Positions 53,615 to 63,689 of a DNA stretch of 64,000 nt are shown in pieces; the stretch's first letter is position 1, and every line of letters starts with the position of its first letter. Made by a program: the position numbers and the translations under genes. The notes below the pieces were generated by a model that was given only the letters and a program-made list of their open reading frames with translations, was not told where the DNA came from and searched no databases. The DNA is from Meghimatium bilineatum (lineage: Eukaryota > Mollusca > Gastropoda > Stylommatophora > Philomycidae), in contig CM067316.1 of the NCBI GenBank assembly GCA_034231615.1, positions 30,940,009 to 31,004,008 of the forward strand, read 5' to 3'.

Positions 53615-54510
53615 CATGTGGTGATGATGGTTTGACCTGAGATTTTCAAAGTTGCTGACATTTTCTAGCTGTTCTTTGTCAATAAAAATTGTAGGTGCGA
53701 GTTTCTGTTAATATGCATTATTTTTGTCTTTTTTACATTAAGGAAAAAAATTGTGTGCCTCATTATAATGTTAACCTTCACCATGTTGTGACTGATTATA
53801 GTCGAAAGATAAACACATTTTCCATGCTGTCCACAACTACAGCTGTCCGTTCCTAAACACATCTTTGAACAAGGATATCATATTTGTAAACAAACGTTAT
53901 TTATCAGGTTAACTGAGGAAATTACAGTAGACCTTTATTTTACAACCATTATTTGAGGAAATTTTTTTTTTAATTTTGATTTTTTTTGTGTACTGATAAT
54001 GTTAGTTAAATCGATGTGGTACGTTTGTTTTCAAAAATGAATGTTATATGAACACGTAGTTTTATTATAAAATAAAGGTGGAGTTTATCAGCTAGGTCTA
54101 GTCAGCGGCATCCCATCTTGGATTGAATGTATCGAAGTTGTCACCGAAATCCTAGACCTAGCCGATAATGTTAGTGCGCAATTTATCTCAGATATCACAC
54201 AGACACCAACAAAATCATTTATCTTATGAACTTATCAAGTTAACTTGATTCATTTCATGTTTGTTTCATGTCAACACCAGTGAAAGAAAAGGCAAATATG
54301 TTGAAAAGACTTTTAATGTGTATTACATGTACAAGTACTCTACTGCAACTAAGTTGCTACAATATTACAACTTGTTTGCATAACTTTTTTAAATCAATAA
54401 TTTCATACAATAATTGAACATTCTATTGTTTCAATGATAATATCCTCCTCACAATAGTTTCAGCCAGCAATTAAGACAACAATCATTAGAGGCACAGTCT
54501 CTGCCTTACT
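53615..54510. other. Unassigned; possible 3' UTR of a minus-strand exon
   Basis: The sequence 54,300-54,513 follows a candidate terminal exon on the minus strand and contains ATTAAA (54,312-54,317, minus), a variant polyadenylation signal. An 11-bp inverted repeat GCTAGGTCTAG/CTAGACCTAGC is at 54,091-54,162. A plus-strand frame of about 50 codons (GLVSGIPSWIECIEVVTEIL...) crosses it and is not recognised. Confidence 0.3.
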
Positions 54511-54513
54511 TGT

Positions 54514-54586
54514 TCATCCAAGCCCTGAATCTTGGAAGGTCTCCATACAATCACCAGCAAAAGAAGTCATTTCAGTATACCGATCC
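54514..54586 (-). CDS. Candidate host terminal exon, unknown gene
   Basis: A strong acceptor (TTTCTATTTTCCAG) at 54,587 precedes one base and then DRYTEMTSFAGDCMETFQDS-GLG and a TGA stop at 54,514-54,516. It lies in sequence that matches no repeat in the window, and a variant poly(A) signal follows 200 bp downstream. The peptide is not recognised. Short length means it could be chance. Confidence 0.3.
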
Positions 54587-54589
54587 CTG

Positions 54590-55155
54590 GAAAATAGAAA
54601 CCTGCACTTTTTAAACATGAAAATACAATCAATATGAAATCAGATGTGCATATAAAGCATGTGTTACTCATGTTCTTACTGTTATTTATCACATCTTTAA
54701 ACAATTGTTCATGTTACTTTGAAACAAAAAGACATTTTTATTAACAAATAAGATTGAGTAATTAACACTTTTTCCACCATGCATGCTTAATCCAAGTCTC
54801 CCCATTTTTTTAGGTATGAGTTTTGTGAGTGATTGTTTTAAGAAATCATTAAAAAAATCAACCAATAACATTATGACTTTGAAACTTGGAGTAGGTATCC
54901 ATAAACTTACTCGAACTGTAGAACTATCTTATATCAACCTATGACCATCATTACATGAACTATAGTTCAATTCTGTATCTGATTCTACGTCTGTTTTATC
55001 ACTATTACTTGTAAAACATTCAAAATAGGAGATACCTTGGACCAGATATTATCATCTATATCATTCATTTTGAAGTGTTCATTTAAAATAAATTAAAATA
55101 ATGAAATCTCGTATCGGCATTGAATCGATACAATAACTGGCATCGTCAAATTAGA
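54590..55155. other. No gene recognised
   Basis: AT-rich, non-repetitive as far as visible. A minus-strand frame MNDIDDNIWSK followed by a donor-like GTATCT lies at about 55,038-55,075, but its phase does not join the exon at 54,586. Confidence 0.35.
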
Positions 55156-55159
55156 ATGA

Positions 55160-55385
55160 AAAAAATATTGATAGCATGTCCTACTCAATATGTAGCCATC
55201 AACCTAGAATTTGTTTGGTTGTAGCCAAAAAACAAAACAATATAAATACATTTAGTAGTTTGCCATTGATTTCTGAATGGTCCAGATGCACAATTGCCTG
55301 CATGGGATTTGAATCTTGTGTCTTGGCCATCACAGATGTGATATGTACCATGTCGCCACAGAGCCGGACATACTGGATAACTTGT
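55160..55385 (-). mobile_element. tRNA-derived SINE
   Basis: The minus strand reads TGTGGCGACATGGTACATAT (A box) and CAAGATTCAAATCCCATG (B box GATTCAAATCC). The body matches the SINE at 33,559-33,753: AATTGTGCATCTGGACCATT, CAATGGCAAACTACTAAATG, GATGGCTACATATTGAGTAG, GCTATCAATATTTTTTTC. It is somewhat longer than the 33k copy. No target duplication was resolved. Confidence 0.8.
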
Positions 55386-55389
55386 AAAT

Positions 55390-55845
55390 ATGTAATGACA
55401 ATTGTAATAAACGAGAATTCCTGTACTGAATAATACTGATGTAGAGTGCCAAGAAAAATCTACCCACCAAAATAAAATAATATTCACGGATGACAAATGT
55501 CAGCAGCAACAGGGAAAGGAATTTTGTGGTCCAATGACTTTTGTTAACCATGGCAGGTAAAAGTGTTAAGATAAATATCCTTTTTTGTTATTTTCTTTAT
55601 TACATCCTCTAGCTGTGCATAAATATTATCAATGGTTTCTTTCTCGTAATCAGTAGTGGGGGAGGGGGGTTAGGTCTGTATAATGGTAATGTTCTTAAGT
55701 TGAGCAGCAATTCATAATGCTATAATTCTACTACTTATGGGGGTGCAGCTAATGACTGAATTCACAGTTCTTGTGAACTATAAACCAACTCCATGCTGGT
55801 GTATATTACCATCCCTGTTAAACCATATCTTATGCCCATCATCTA
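55390..55845. other. No gene recognised
   Basis: Unassigned sequence. A weak resemblance to LINE endonuclease (GTAGAATTATAGCATTATGA region, minus strand) near 55,700-55,830 was too poor to call. Confidence 0.35.
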
Positions 55846-55849
55846 TTCA

Positions 55850-55962
55850 AGCTAAACAGCCACTTAAATAAACTAAGACTGGTTCCATCACCTGTGTCCA
55901 GGCAGTACAGGCCATGGAACATATCCTGTAAGACTGCATTACACTAAACCAGCTATAATAAT
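55850..55962 (+). pseudogene. LINE C-terminal scrap, copy of 39,497-39,615
   Basis: The same approximately 110-bp block as at 39,497, ending AAACCAGCTATAATAATAAT. Weak translation AMEHIL-DCITLNQL fits a Jockey/R1-type C-terminus. Confidence 0.45.
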
Positions 55963-55964
55963 AA

Positions 55965-56460
55965 TAAGACCCTAAACCATCAAGGTTGTAGGGGTGCAAC
56001 ACTAGATACATCACAAAAAGCTTTCCAAACAACTATCATCAGCCATTCGGAGGAGTGTAGAAAAATCATGTCCAGACCATTCCTTGATGTTATAAATCCA
56101 GGATTTTTTCCTCCTGCCATCCTTGACTATTCCTTGTAAAATAAATTTATAATGTGAGTCGTGTCATGTTACATGTCCGAACCAAACAAGTTTATGCCGT
56201 CTCTCCACTGCCAAAAGTACTTCTTTTGGTAAACAAACCTGCAAGTTTGTTTATTTTCTACCAGACAAATATATTTGTTGTGTTCTATATAGCTTATTCT
56301 TAATAACAAATGTCTGTGGCACTTGTTTTCAAAAGTCTGAATCCTTATTTCTGTGTCTGCATTGAGTGTTCAGCTTTCATTTCTGTATAAAAGTATACTT
56401 AGCACTAGTGATCTGAATAGATTGATCTTTACTGTTAAGGAAGGAACACTGGCCCACAGA
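55965..56460 (-). pseudogene. Group-2 (RTE-like) LINE, C-terminal region
   Basis: Read downwards: TVKINLFRSLVLSILLY, RIQTFENKCHRHLL-RISYIE, FILQGIVKDGRRKKSWIYNI then KEWSGHDFSTLLRMADD, and a 3' end CAACCTTGATGGTTTAGG-G. It matches the C-terminus of the 39,638-41,171 copy. Confidence 0.7.
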
Positions 56461-56462
56461 AC

Positions 56463-56720
56463 TGTATGGGAGCACTGAGGAGCTTTCAAATACAGCAGTA
56501 TTCATTATGATAACTTGACTTGCTGTGTAGAAATATTAAACTGCGAACGAGAAGAAGATATGTTTAAGTTTCGCCTACTCCTGTCTCATTTCAGCTAGAC
56601 CAAGGACATCCAAACAGTATCTATGAGTTAATGCGTTAGCTCTTTGACCTTGATGCATGCCTGCAATGTACGTACATTCTATGTTCCGATAATACAGTTG
56701 GTTCTAGAATTATAAAAAAT
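56463..56720 (-). pseudogene. LINE endonuclease N-terminal fragment
   Basis: Read downwards from 56,700: NCIIGT-NVRTLLQAGMHQG, ALTHRYCLDVLGLAEMRQE (catalytic Glu of the APE nuclease), then the block shared with 41,175-41,270. It joins directly to a post-RT segment at 56,460, so the RT between them is deleted. Confidence 0.6.
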
Positions 56721-56899
56721 ATTACTCATTTTTTTGCCAATACTCCAATGTAGAATTTCCATGGGCAGAATTTTACACAGTGGCGCCCAAATCCTCTCCC
56801 AAACTTAGCCTATCAACATGCATTAAAAAAAACCAGTTGTTATTCTACGTCAGTTTGGTCGGAAGAGTGCAGATAGGCTTGCACCTATGCACGCATAGT

Positions 56900-57175
56900 C
56901 TGTGAATTGAGAATAGATAAGGGAGATAATTTATAGTTGCTTGGTGAGTAACTACAGACATTACTATAGATAATGCATCCAGGATACAATTGGGAGAATT
57001 TGATATTCATGTGGTACAAGTGGGATTGGGCATCTAAGGAGCAGAATGAGGAATGTGTTCAACCAGTGAGACGGGAACCACCAGTATTGATACACTTTGA
57101 TATTTGCTTGAGGAGACTGACATCAGCTCATAATCAAATTACCAATATAGAAAAGATACAAGGACAGCCCTCTTG
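56900..57175 (+). other. Unassigned, with orphan repeat core
   Basis: GAATTGAGAATAGATAAGGG at 56,908 through ACATTACTATAGATAATGCA at 56,953 resembles 18,199-18,290 in order. A 67-codon open frame follows (56,973-57,176; MHPGYNWENLIFMWYKWDWA...), which is unrecognised. Confidence 0.35.
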
Positions 57176-57325
57176 ATTCGAAACTGGCTTCACAGAGAGT
57201 GGGGCATTCCCATAAGTGCTCCACCACCCGTTCCAGCAGCCATCCCAGTGTATGTAGACTCTCAAGAGTCCCAGTCAGGTGTTGATTGCGTGATCTTCGG
57301 GACTACCCAAAAAATTTACTTTTCC
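57176..57325 (-). pseudogene. I-like LINE 3' terminus
   Basis: The minus strand encodes DCDSRESTYTGMAAGT-type residues in the TGTLE..Y...RRAEHLWECP pattern (GACTGGGACTCTTGAGAGTC, GGAGCACTTATGGGAATGCC). It corresponds to 30,655-30,800. It ends near GAATCAAGAGG. Confidence 0.5.
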
Positions 57326-57329
57326 TACC

Positions 57330-57710
57330 CTCACCTCTAGATGGTGACACAAGGACAATGAAACTGACTAGACTTGGCTGTGAAACTTAACAGAAACCTT
57401 TCAGATGTACATGTATTTCCAATAACATGAAAATATGTGAAAATATTGGACCCACTGGTGTGCAGATACACTCTAAATTCCAAACTACGAGCATGTGGCA
57501 ACTGGAGCCTAAACTTCTAGTTAAGGGTGCAAAGAATAGGGCTGCTATATTTCCAGACATGTTATAGGTAACTAAAGAAAGTTGGTATATAAACTGACAA
57601 TCTATTTATTACCTATGAAAAAATTATTGTCACTGCATGTCTTGTCTCAATTTCTTACTTTTCTCTTGTCTTATTTACTCACCCACTGCCTAAACGGGTT
57701 AGCATGGTAG
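57330..57710. other. No gene recognised
   Basis: Unassigned sequence upstream of the PLE palindrome. The last bases before 57,711 may belong to the LINE that resumes at 61,264. Confidence 0.35.
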
Positions 57711-58179
57711 TGTCTTAGCTAAGTATAAATAACCAAATGGTCAGAGGGTGTCCGACAAAGTGGATGGTGCCGCAGTAACCTAATGAACAAATAGTCAAGC
57801 AAAATGAATTAAACATGTTACTAAAACACTTACCGTGTCTATTAATAAAAATATATTTAAAAAAGTATATATAAAAAAACATACAATAAAACTAAACAGG
57901 ACAATTCTCCACGTATCGGCTCAAATTTAACCTTTTTCAAGAGACAAACAACAGAAAACAACACAATAAAAACAAAACAGATGACTAGATTTCATCAAGC
58001 CCCGTCTCCATAGCGCAGGGATGGCAACGCATCTAGTAAAAGAGAAAATGCGTGCATTCATTATAAACAAACCGAAAGTGGGAAATTAGAGGCACTATAG
58101 ATGTAGTTGGGATGTTTATAATGAGTGCAAGAATAATAAAAGAAAAAGATAAGAAAAACACCCCTTTTGTCACTTTATC

Positions 58180-58390
58180 AGACAGGCAGGTTTTAAGAAC
58201 ATAGTCACAACAGGAAAGACTGAAGGGAACAGAGAGACAGATGGGGACGTGAGAAAATATTTGTGTGACAACCTAGCAAGGCTTGGAAACAACGATCCTG
58301 ATAACAATACTGTGAACAGAGAACCATGGTCACCTACGCCAACCAGAATGGCATATGATAATGATAGATGAGTAATGATGAGGTTGTGTG
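58180..58390 (+). pseudogene. Group-1 LINE 3' end inside the left palindrome arm
   Basis: GGAAAGACTGAAGGGAACAG, GACAACCTAGCAAGGCTTGG, AACAATACTGTGAACAGAGA, CCATGGTCACCTACGCCAAC then a TGATAATGATAG tail. It corresponds to the group-1 C-terminus (compare 31,720-31,905 and the reverse of 61,915-62,120). Confidence 0.65.
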
Positions 58391-58718
58391 GTGGTGGGGT
58401 GAGTGGGTTTGGGGAAGGAAGGATACAAGAAGAATCATCATTTGAAAACGCATGGAATGAATGTGAAACCAAATATAGACATAAACATATATATAAAACC
58501 AAACCTAAACATACCAGTACATAGAAATGTATACACACACCAAGAGTTAAGAAATAAATATATAACAAAATGGACACAGATGTGTGAAGGATACCCACAC
58601 AAAATGCACAGGCATGTAAATGTATCCACACATAGGAAAGGGCTCACAGCAGAATAGGCATACATATTGACACAGAATGGAAATACGTGCATTAACATAA
58701 AGAAGCGCTCACATAAAT

Positions 58719-58751
<33 letters not shown>

Positions 58752-59239
58752 AATATGAACATGCATCCACATAAACACTTTCTCACATAAATAAAAACAA
58801 TAACATGAACATTTGCACACATAGAAACATATACATATATTAATGTAAATAGAAACGTTCGTTCACATAAAGATAATGCTATAACAACTGCATATGTATA
58901 CATACAAATGTGTGGCCCAAAGTAATTGTGTGGATACATAGAACCATGTAAAACAAAATGCATATACAAATAACTATACATGTGTGGGCACCCATCGAAG
59001 AGACAACTGCAATAACAACGAGGAAATCAAAATCTAAATATGTAAATGATTTAACAATAACAAAATGGCAGAGTACAAAATAATCACATATTGAAATACA
59101 CAAACAAAAGACGACATAAAGGAATTATATAGAAGTACGGCAAACACAAAAATAATTACTCACGAAAGTGTACAAAGACAAATAATTACAAGAATCAGTG
59201 CAATACGGGAGTAGAGGGTATAAAGAAAAGGTGGGTAAC

Positions 59240-59467
59240 TCAAACAAAACGGTGATTAATGTTCATTCCGTGTGGTTGTAAGACTCCCATATGACAAATG
59301 AGACGATATTCCAAGGACTGACGTTGCCAGTCACCGGTATAACAACGTAACAAACCGGTTACAGAGACATCAGAGCTACCATGATGTGATGGGCTGTTAA
59401 AATGATTAGCCACTGGGGAGTCACGATGATTCGTGATATCTCTCAAATGTTCGGCGAATCTATCTGC
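59240..59467 (-). pseudogene. PLE GIY-YIG endonuclease end, left copy
   Basis: The minus strand encodes RDITNHRDSPVANHFNSPSH, HGSSDVSVTGLLRCYTGDWQ, RQSLEYRLICHMGVLQPHGM then NINHRFV and a stop at 59,240-59,242. This is the C-terminal half of the endonuclease only. Two residues differ from the right copy (R/H, W/R). Confidence 0.85.
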
Positions 59468-59489
59468 TAAACGTCTATATTTTGATATT

Positions 59490-59813
59490 CAGGATTCTTT
59501 TTCATGTTTGTCCCATAATCTAATATATTCTATGATATGTAAGCGTTGTGATATGAAGTATATTGGTGAGACTGCTAGACGTTTAGCAGATAGATTCGCC
59601 GAACATTTGAGAGATATCACGAATCATCGTGACTCCCCAGTGGCTAATCATTTTAACAGCCCGTCACATCATGGCAGCTCTGATGTCTCTGTAACCGGTT
59701 TGTTACATTGTTATACCGGTGACCGGCAACGTCAGTCCTTGGAATATCGTCTCATTTGTCATATGGGAGTCTTACAACCACACGGAATGAACATTAATCA
59801 CCGTTTTGTTTGA
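59490..59813 (+). pseudogene. PLE GIY-YIG endonuclease, right copy
   Basis: The frame reads DSFSCLSHNLIYSMICKRCD, MKYIGETARRLADRFAEHLR then the same C-terminus as the left copy and a stop. LIYSMICKRC and KYIGET are the GIY and YIG segments with the zinc-binding-type CxxC, and R and H of the helix follow. The nuclease core is intact here, but no RT precedes it. Confidence 0.88.
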
Positions 59814-60689
59814 GTTACCCACCTTTTCTTTATACCCTCTACTCCCGTATTGCACTGATTCTTGTAATTATTTGTCTTTGTACACTTTCGTGAGTAATTA
59901 TTTTTGTGTTTGCCGTACTTCTATATAATTCCTTTATGTCGTCTTTTGTTTGTGTATTTCAATATGTGATTATTTTGTACTCTGCCATTTTGTTATTGTT
60001 AAATCATTTACACATTTAGATTTTGATTTCCTCGTTGTTATTGCAGTTGTCTCTTCGATGGGTGCCCACACATGTATAGTTATTTGTATATGCATTTTGT
60101 TTTACATGGTTCTATGTATCCACACAATTACTTTGGGCCACACATTTGTATGTATACATATGCAGTTGTTATAGCATTATCTTTATGTGAACGAACGTTT
60201 CTATTTACATTAATATATGTACATGTTTCTATGTGTGCAAATGTTCATGTTATTGTTTTTATTTATGTGAGAAAGTGTTTATGTGGATGCATGTTCATAT
60301 TTATGTGTATATATATATATATATGTATATATATATTTATGTGAGCGCTTCTTTATGTTAATGCACGTATTTCCATTCTGTGTCAATATGTATGCCTATT
60401 CTGCTGTGAGCCCTTTCCTATGTGTGGATACATTTACATGCCTGTGCATTTTGTGTGGGTATCCTTCACACATCTGTGTCCATTTTGTTATATATTTATT
60501 TCTTAACTCTTGGTGTGTGTATACATTTCTATGTACTGGTATGTTTAGGTTTGGTTTTATATATATGTTTATGTCTATATTTGGTTTCACATTCATTCCA
60601 TGCGTTTTCAAATGATGATTCTTCTTGTATCCTTCCTTCCCCAAACCCACTCACCCCACAACCTCATCATTACTCATCTATCATTATCA

Positions 60690-60900
60690 TATGCCATTCT
60701 GGTTGGCGTAGGTGACCATGGTTCTCTGTTCACAGTATTGTTATCAGGATCGTTGTTTCCAAGCCTTGCTAGGTTGTCACACAAATATTTTCTCACGTCC
60801 CCATCTGTCTCTGTTCCCTTCAGTCTTTCCTGTTGTGACTATGTTCTTAAAACCTGCCTGTCTGATAAAGTGACAAAAGGGGTATTTTTCTTATCTTTTT
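60690..60900 (-). pseudogene. Group-1 LINE 3' end inside the right palindrome arm
   Basis: Reverse counterpart of 58,180-58,390. Its presence in both arms shows that the LINE end was already in the PLE 3' region before the palindrome formed. Confidence 0.65.
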
Positions 60901-61084
60901 CTTTTATTATTCTTGCACTCATTATAAACATCCCAACTACATCTATAGTGCCTCTAATTTCCCACTTTCGGTTTGTTTATAATGAATGCACGCATTTTCT
61001 CTTTTACTAGATGCGTTGCCATCCCTGCGCTATGGAGACGGGGCTTGATGAAATCTAGTCATCTGTTTTGTTTTTATTGTGTTG

Positions 61085-61135
61085 TTTTCTGTTGTTTGTC
61101 TCTTGAAAAAGGTTAAATTTGAGCCGATACGTGGA
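61085..61135 (+). promoter_or_regulatory. PLE 3' motif, right arm
   Basis: CTCTTGAAAAAGGTTAAATT then TGAGCCGATACGTGG. It occupies the place of the GATGA/GAAAC motif of other PLEs but lacks GAAAC, so the hammerhead-like core is not conserved in this family. The reverse copy is at 57,910-57,955. Confidence 0.4.
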
Positions 61136-61263
61136 GAATTGTCCTGTTTAGTTTTATTGTATGTTTTTTATATATACTTTTTAAAATATATTTTTATTAT
61201 TAGGCAAGGTAAGTGTTTTAGTAACCTGTTTAATTCATTTTGCTTGACTATGTCTTAGCTAAG

Positions 61264-61700
61264 GGAGTAAACCCCTACAGAAGGCATAACTCATAACGAG
61301 GAATGGATACCAATTCCTATAGTCTTTCAGAAGGCAGTCAAGACCGACATTACACTCAATAGAAAGTGCAGGGAACATAGCCCTGTAAGCGTGGATAGTG
61401 AGGTAAAGGCACTCATCTGCAAATATGCAGACAACACAAATGGGTTGGTCATTCGCCACCAGCAATGTGCATGGGTCTTTACTGCCAGATCACAAGGAAG
61501 AACAGTACTTGAAGCCAGTGGAGTCATTACCGCAACAACAAGCAGTCTAACAATGGAAGTAACGCAGGCACTTAACTGGCTGGAATCGCAAGCCTATTCT
61601 CATGCATGCTTACTAAGTGATACAATGAATTTGATTCAAAAGGTTAAAACAGGTAATGTATGTAGGGGATGGGTGGAGTCATTAGAGCGACACTGATGAC
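61264..61700 (+). pseudogene. I-like LINE RNase H fragment, interrupted by the palindrome
   Basis: Frames give VKALICKYADNTNGLVIRHQ, CAWVFTARSQGRTVLEASGV, ITATTSSLTMEVTQALNWLE and SQAYSHACLLSDTMNLIQKV. It matches the RNase H of 13,934-14,330 (TQALNWLESQAYPHAC). The first catalytic DGS is decayed. Its 5' side is cut by the PLE palindrome. Confidence 0.7.
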
Positions 61701-61914
61701 AGCCCAAAATAAATCAGGTGGAGAAAAACAGCTGCATCCTATGTTCCAATGAGAACAAGAACATTTATCAGCAGCAGTAGTAGCATTAGTAGTTGTAATA
61801 CTAGTAGTTGTAGTAGCAGTAGTAATTCAGAAAGAAGTGAACAGCTTAATTCATCTCTTGATAACCACATTGAGTTGATGTGTGTGTTTATATCATACTC
61901 ACCCTCTTTTCAAA

Positions 61915-62750
61915 TATCATCATCATCAGGTGCCATGCCAGCTGGCGTAGACGATCATGGCTCTCCACAGCTCTCTATCTCTAGCATTATGTATCAAGAT
62001 CGTTATTGTTTCCCTGCCGTGCCAGGTTGTCAGACTGTCTAATATTTTCTCACATTGTCTGTCTCTGTTGGCTTAAATCTTGCCTGTTGTGACTGTGTTC
62101 TCCAAACTTCCCTGTCTCATGAAGTGGCAAAGAAATGGATTATTTTGTTCTTATATTACTGATTAAGGTTCTTTTCATATTTGACTCTTTCAACACCTCC
62201 TCATTAGTATTTCTGGCGGTCCATGATATTCTCGGCATTCTTCTGTAGAATCATATCTTTATTGTCTCTAATTTTCCACTTTCCAGTTTATTTATTGTCC
62301 AAGACTCACATCCATATGTTAATATAGGAGTTATATAGCACTGCAGAACTCTCTTTCTCACCTCTAATGACATGGTCATATTACACAATATATTTTTCAT
62401 TTTTCTGAATATCGTTTTTGCCTGCCCTAGTCTGCTTCTTATTTCTGTTGAGCTTCTTCCATCTGCTGTAATCGCTGTACTTAAATATTTGAATTGGCGG
62501 ACCTGTTTTAATACTTTGATCTTGCAGGTGTGGTATTGTTTTTCTTTGAAATAACCATTACTTGTTTTATTTATGTTTAGGAAGAGGCCTTTCTCTTTAC
62601 TTTCTGTGACTACTACATTAATTAAATCTTGAAGGTCTTCCTCTCTTTTAGCAATCAGAACAGTGTCATCCGCAAATCTCAAATTATTTATGTTATGTCC
62701 TCCCACTGATACTCCTGGGATATCAACTATTGCACGCATTAATATCAAAT
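61915..62750 (-). pseudogene. Group-1 LINE: RT palm to 3' end
   Basis: Read downwards, a 165-codon frame (62,251-62,748) has DIPGVSVGGHNINNLRFADD (catalytic ADD), LFLNINKTSNGYFKEKQYH, LKQVRQFKYLSTAITADGRS, NILCNMTMSLEVRKRVLQCY and YGCESWTINKLESGKLETIK. After a break come ENIMDRQKY-type residues and the C-terminal end with AMIVYASWHGT-type sequence. The tail on the plus strand is ATCATCATCAGG. 5'-truncated just upstream of the ADD motif. Confidence 0.8.
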
Positions 62751-62788
62751 GTCATACAAATGTTTTATAAATTTACAATTGCATACTT

Positions 62789-62866
62789 CTAAATCTTTTT
62801 TGACCACTTTGCATCTATCCATTCTTGTTCCTGCTTACGCTCCATTTTTTCTTCAAGAATCTTGAG
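62789..62866 (-). CDS. Candidate host terminal exon, unknown gene
   Basis: An acceptor with a pyrimidine tract (TTTCTTATTGTCACCAG) opens a frame LKILEEKMERKQEQEWIDAK then WSKKI and a TAG stop at 62,789-62,791. The 25 residues are charged and helical in character, like the end of a coiled coil. The exon lies between a LINE and an interspersed repeat, in sequence not repeated in the window. Protein not recognised. Upstream exons would lie at higher coordinates. Confidence 0.35.
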   Translation of the reverse strand, partial: LKILEEKMERKQEQEWIDAKWSKKI

Positions 62867-62964
62867 CTGGTGACAATAAGAAAGACAATAAATATTAAAA
62901 TAATCTATCCCAACACTAGAAATAATTGACACTAAAAAAAGACTAAATGGTGTCTGTGTTACAG

Positions 62965-63225
62965 AGAAGCAAGAAATAGTAACACTGTGTCCTGCATGAC
63001 ATGTCGTATGAGGCGATTAAGGAGGTTTTGAAGTGAAGTTGGTCGTCCCATCCCATAGAGGGTGAAAGTGACACAGAAGACATGATGAAGTCGGATGTGT
63101 TAGATCAAAAGGTGCAGATATTGCAGAAAAGGTGTAAATCATGACACAACACATTCCGCTCTCTAAACTACATACTACTAATGTGCAGGAGTTTGAGAAT
63201 GATTGCAGAAGAGGAAAAATACTAA
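62965..63225 (+). repeat. Interspersed repeat, copy of the 33,135 family
   Basis: GAGAAGCAAGAAATAGTAAC, CATGTCGTATGAGGCGATTA, CCCATCCCATAG, GATGAAGTCGGATGTGTTAG, GTAAATCATGACACAACACA, GTTTGAGAATGATTGCAGAA align in order with 33,150-33,420. It ends GAGGAAAAAT. Confidence 0.65.
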
Positions 63226-63379
63226 ATGTTGCAGGGCAGACTGTTAAAACTTTCCATTAAAATATTTTCTTCCCCAACCCTACACTCTGGATGTGTGTGT
63301 GTGTGTGCATATTCAGCTTCTGTAATTAAATGAATACAAGATATGTCAGCAAAATCAGTTGGAGGACAAATATAAACAA

Positions 63380-63560
63380 CTTGTGATATGATAATGACAC
63401 AATTTTGATAGCTGAAGATGACACCAATACAAGGAATGATTGCAACAGAATGTCAAAACAAAAGGCTTAGTCTGAACAGCAGAAAAACTAAAATAATGAC
63501 AATAACAGAACAAATGCCCTTCAGTGCTACATCAAGGTAGTCAGGACCAGTTTGAAGAAA
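63380..63560 (+). pseudogene. LINE RT scrap
   Basis: Frames give YDNDTILIAEDDTNT (a decayed YADDT motif), then KRLSLNSRKTKIMTITEQMP, the segment that follows the catalytic motif in group-1 LINEs. Very short and broken. Confidence 0.45.
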
Positions 63561-63689
63561 ATCATCATGTTCAAGTGTTTGCTTAATGTGAAAACAGCAG
63601 ATATCAAAGATATTAAAGATGCTATATGTACAATATCTCAGAAAAAGGCAATACATTCTTTATCTTAAGATAAAAGAAATCTTAGAAAT

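Larger units (their letters stand above)
57711..61263. mobile_element. Head-to-head Penelope-like palindrome with 13-bp TSD
   Basis: Arms 57,791-59,476 and 59,577-61,250 are almost identical in reverse; I saw single-base differences at only a few sites per kilobase. A 100-bp single-copy centre carries the start of the right-hand GIY-YIG frame. TGTCTTAGCTAAG occurs at 57,711-57,723 and 61,251-61,263. Each arm holds the PLE endonuclease end, a long 3' UTR, a captured LINE 3' end and the GAAAAAGG...GATACG motif. The left side has an extra 67 bp (57,724-57,790) with no counterpart. RT is absent from both halves. Confidence 0.9.

Noticed and set aside
58438..60615. Hydrophobic, Cys/Tyr-rich ORFs of 60-153 codons in both palindrome arms (membrane-protein-like)
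   Set aside because: They lie in the AT/GT-rich PLE 3' UTR, overlap one another in several frames and contain the LINE tail. They are mirrored only because the DNA is palindromic.
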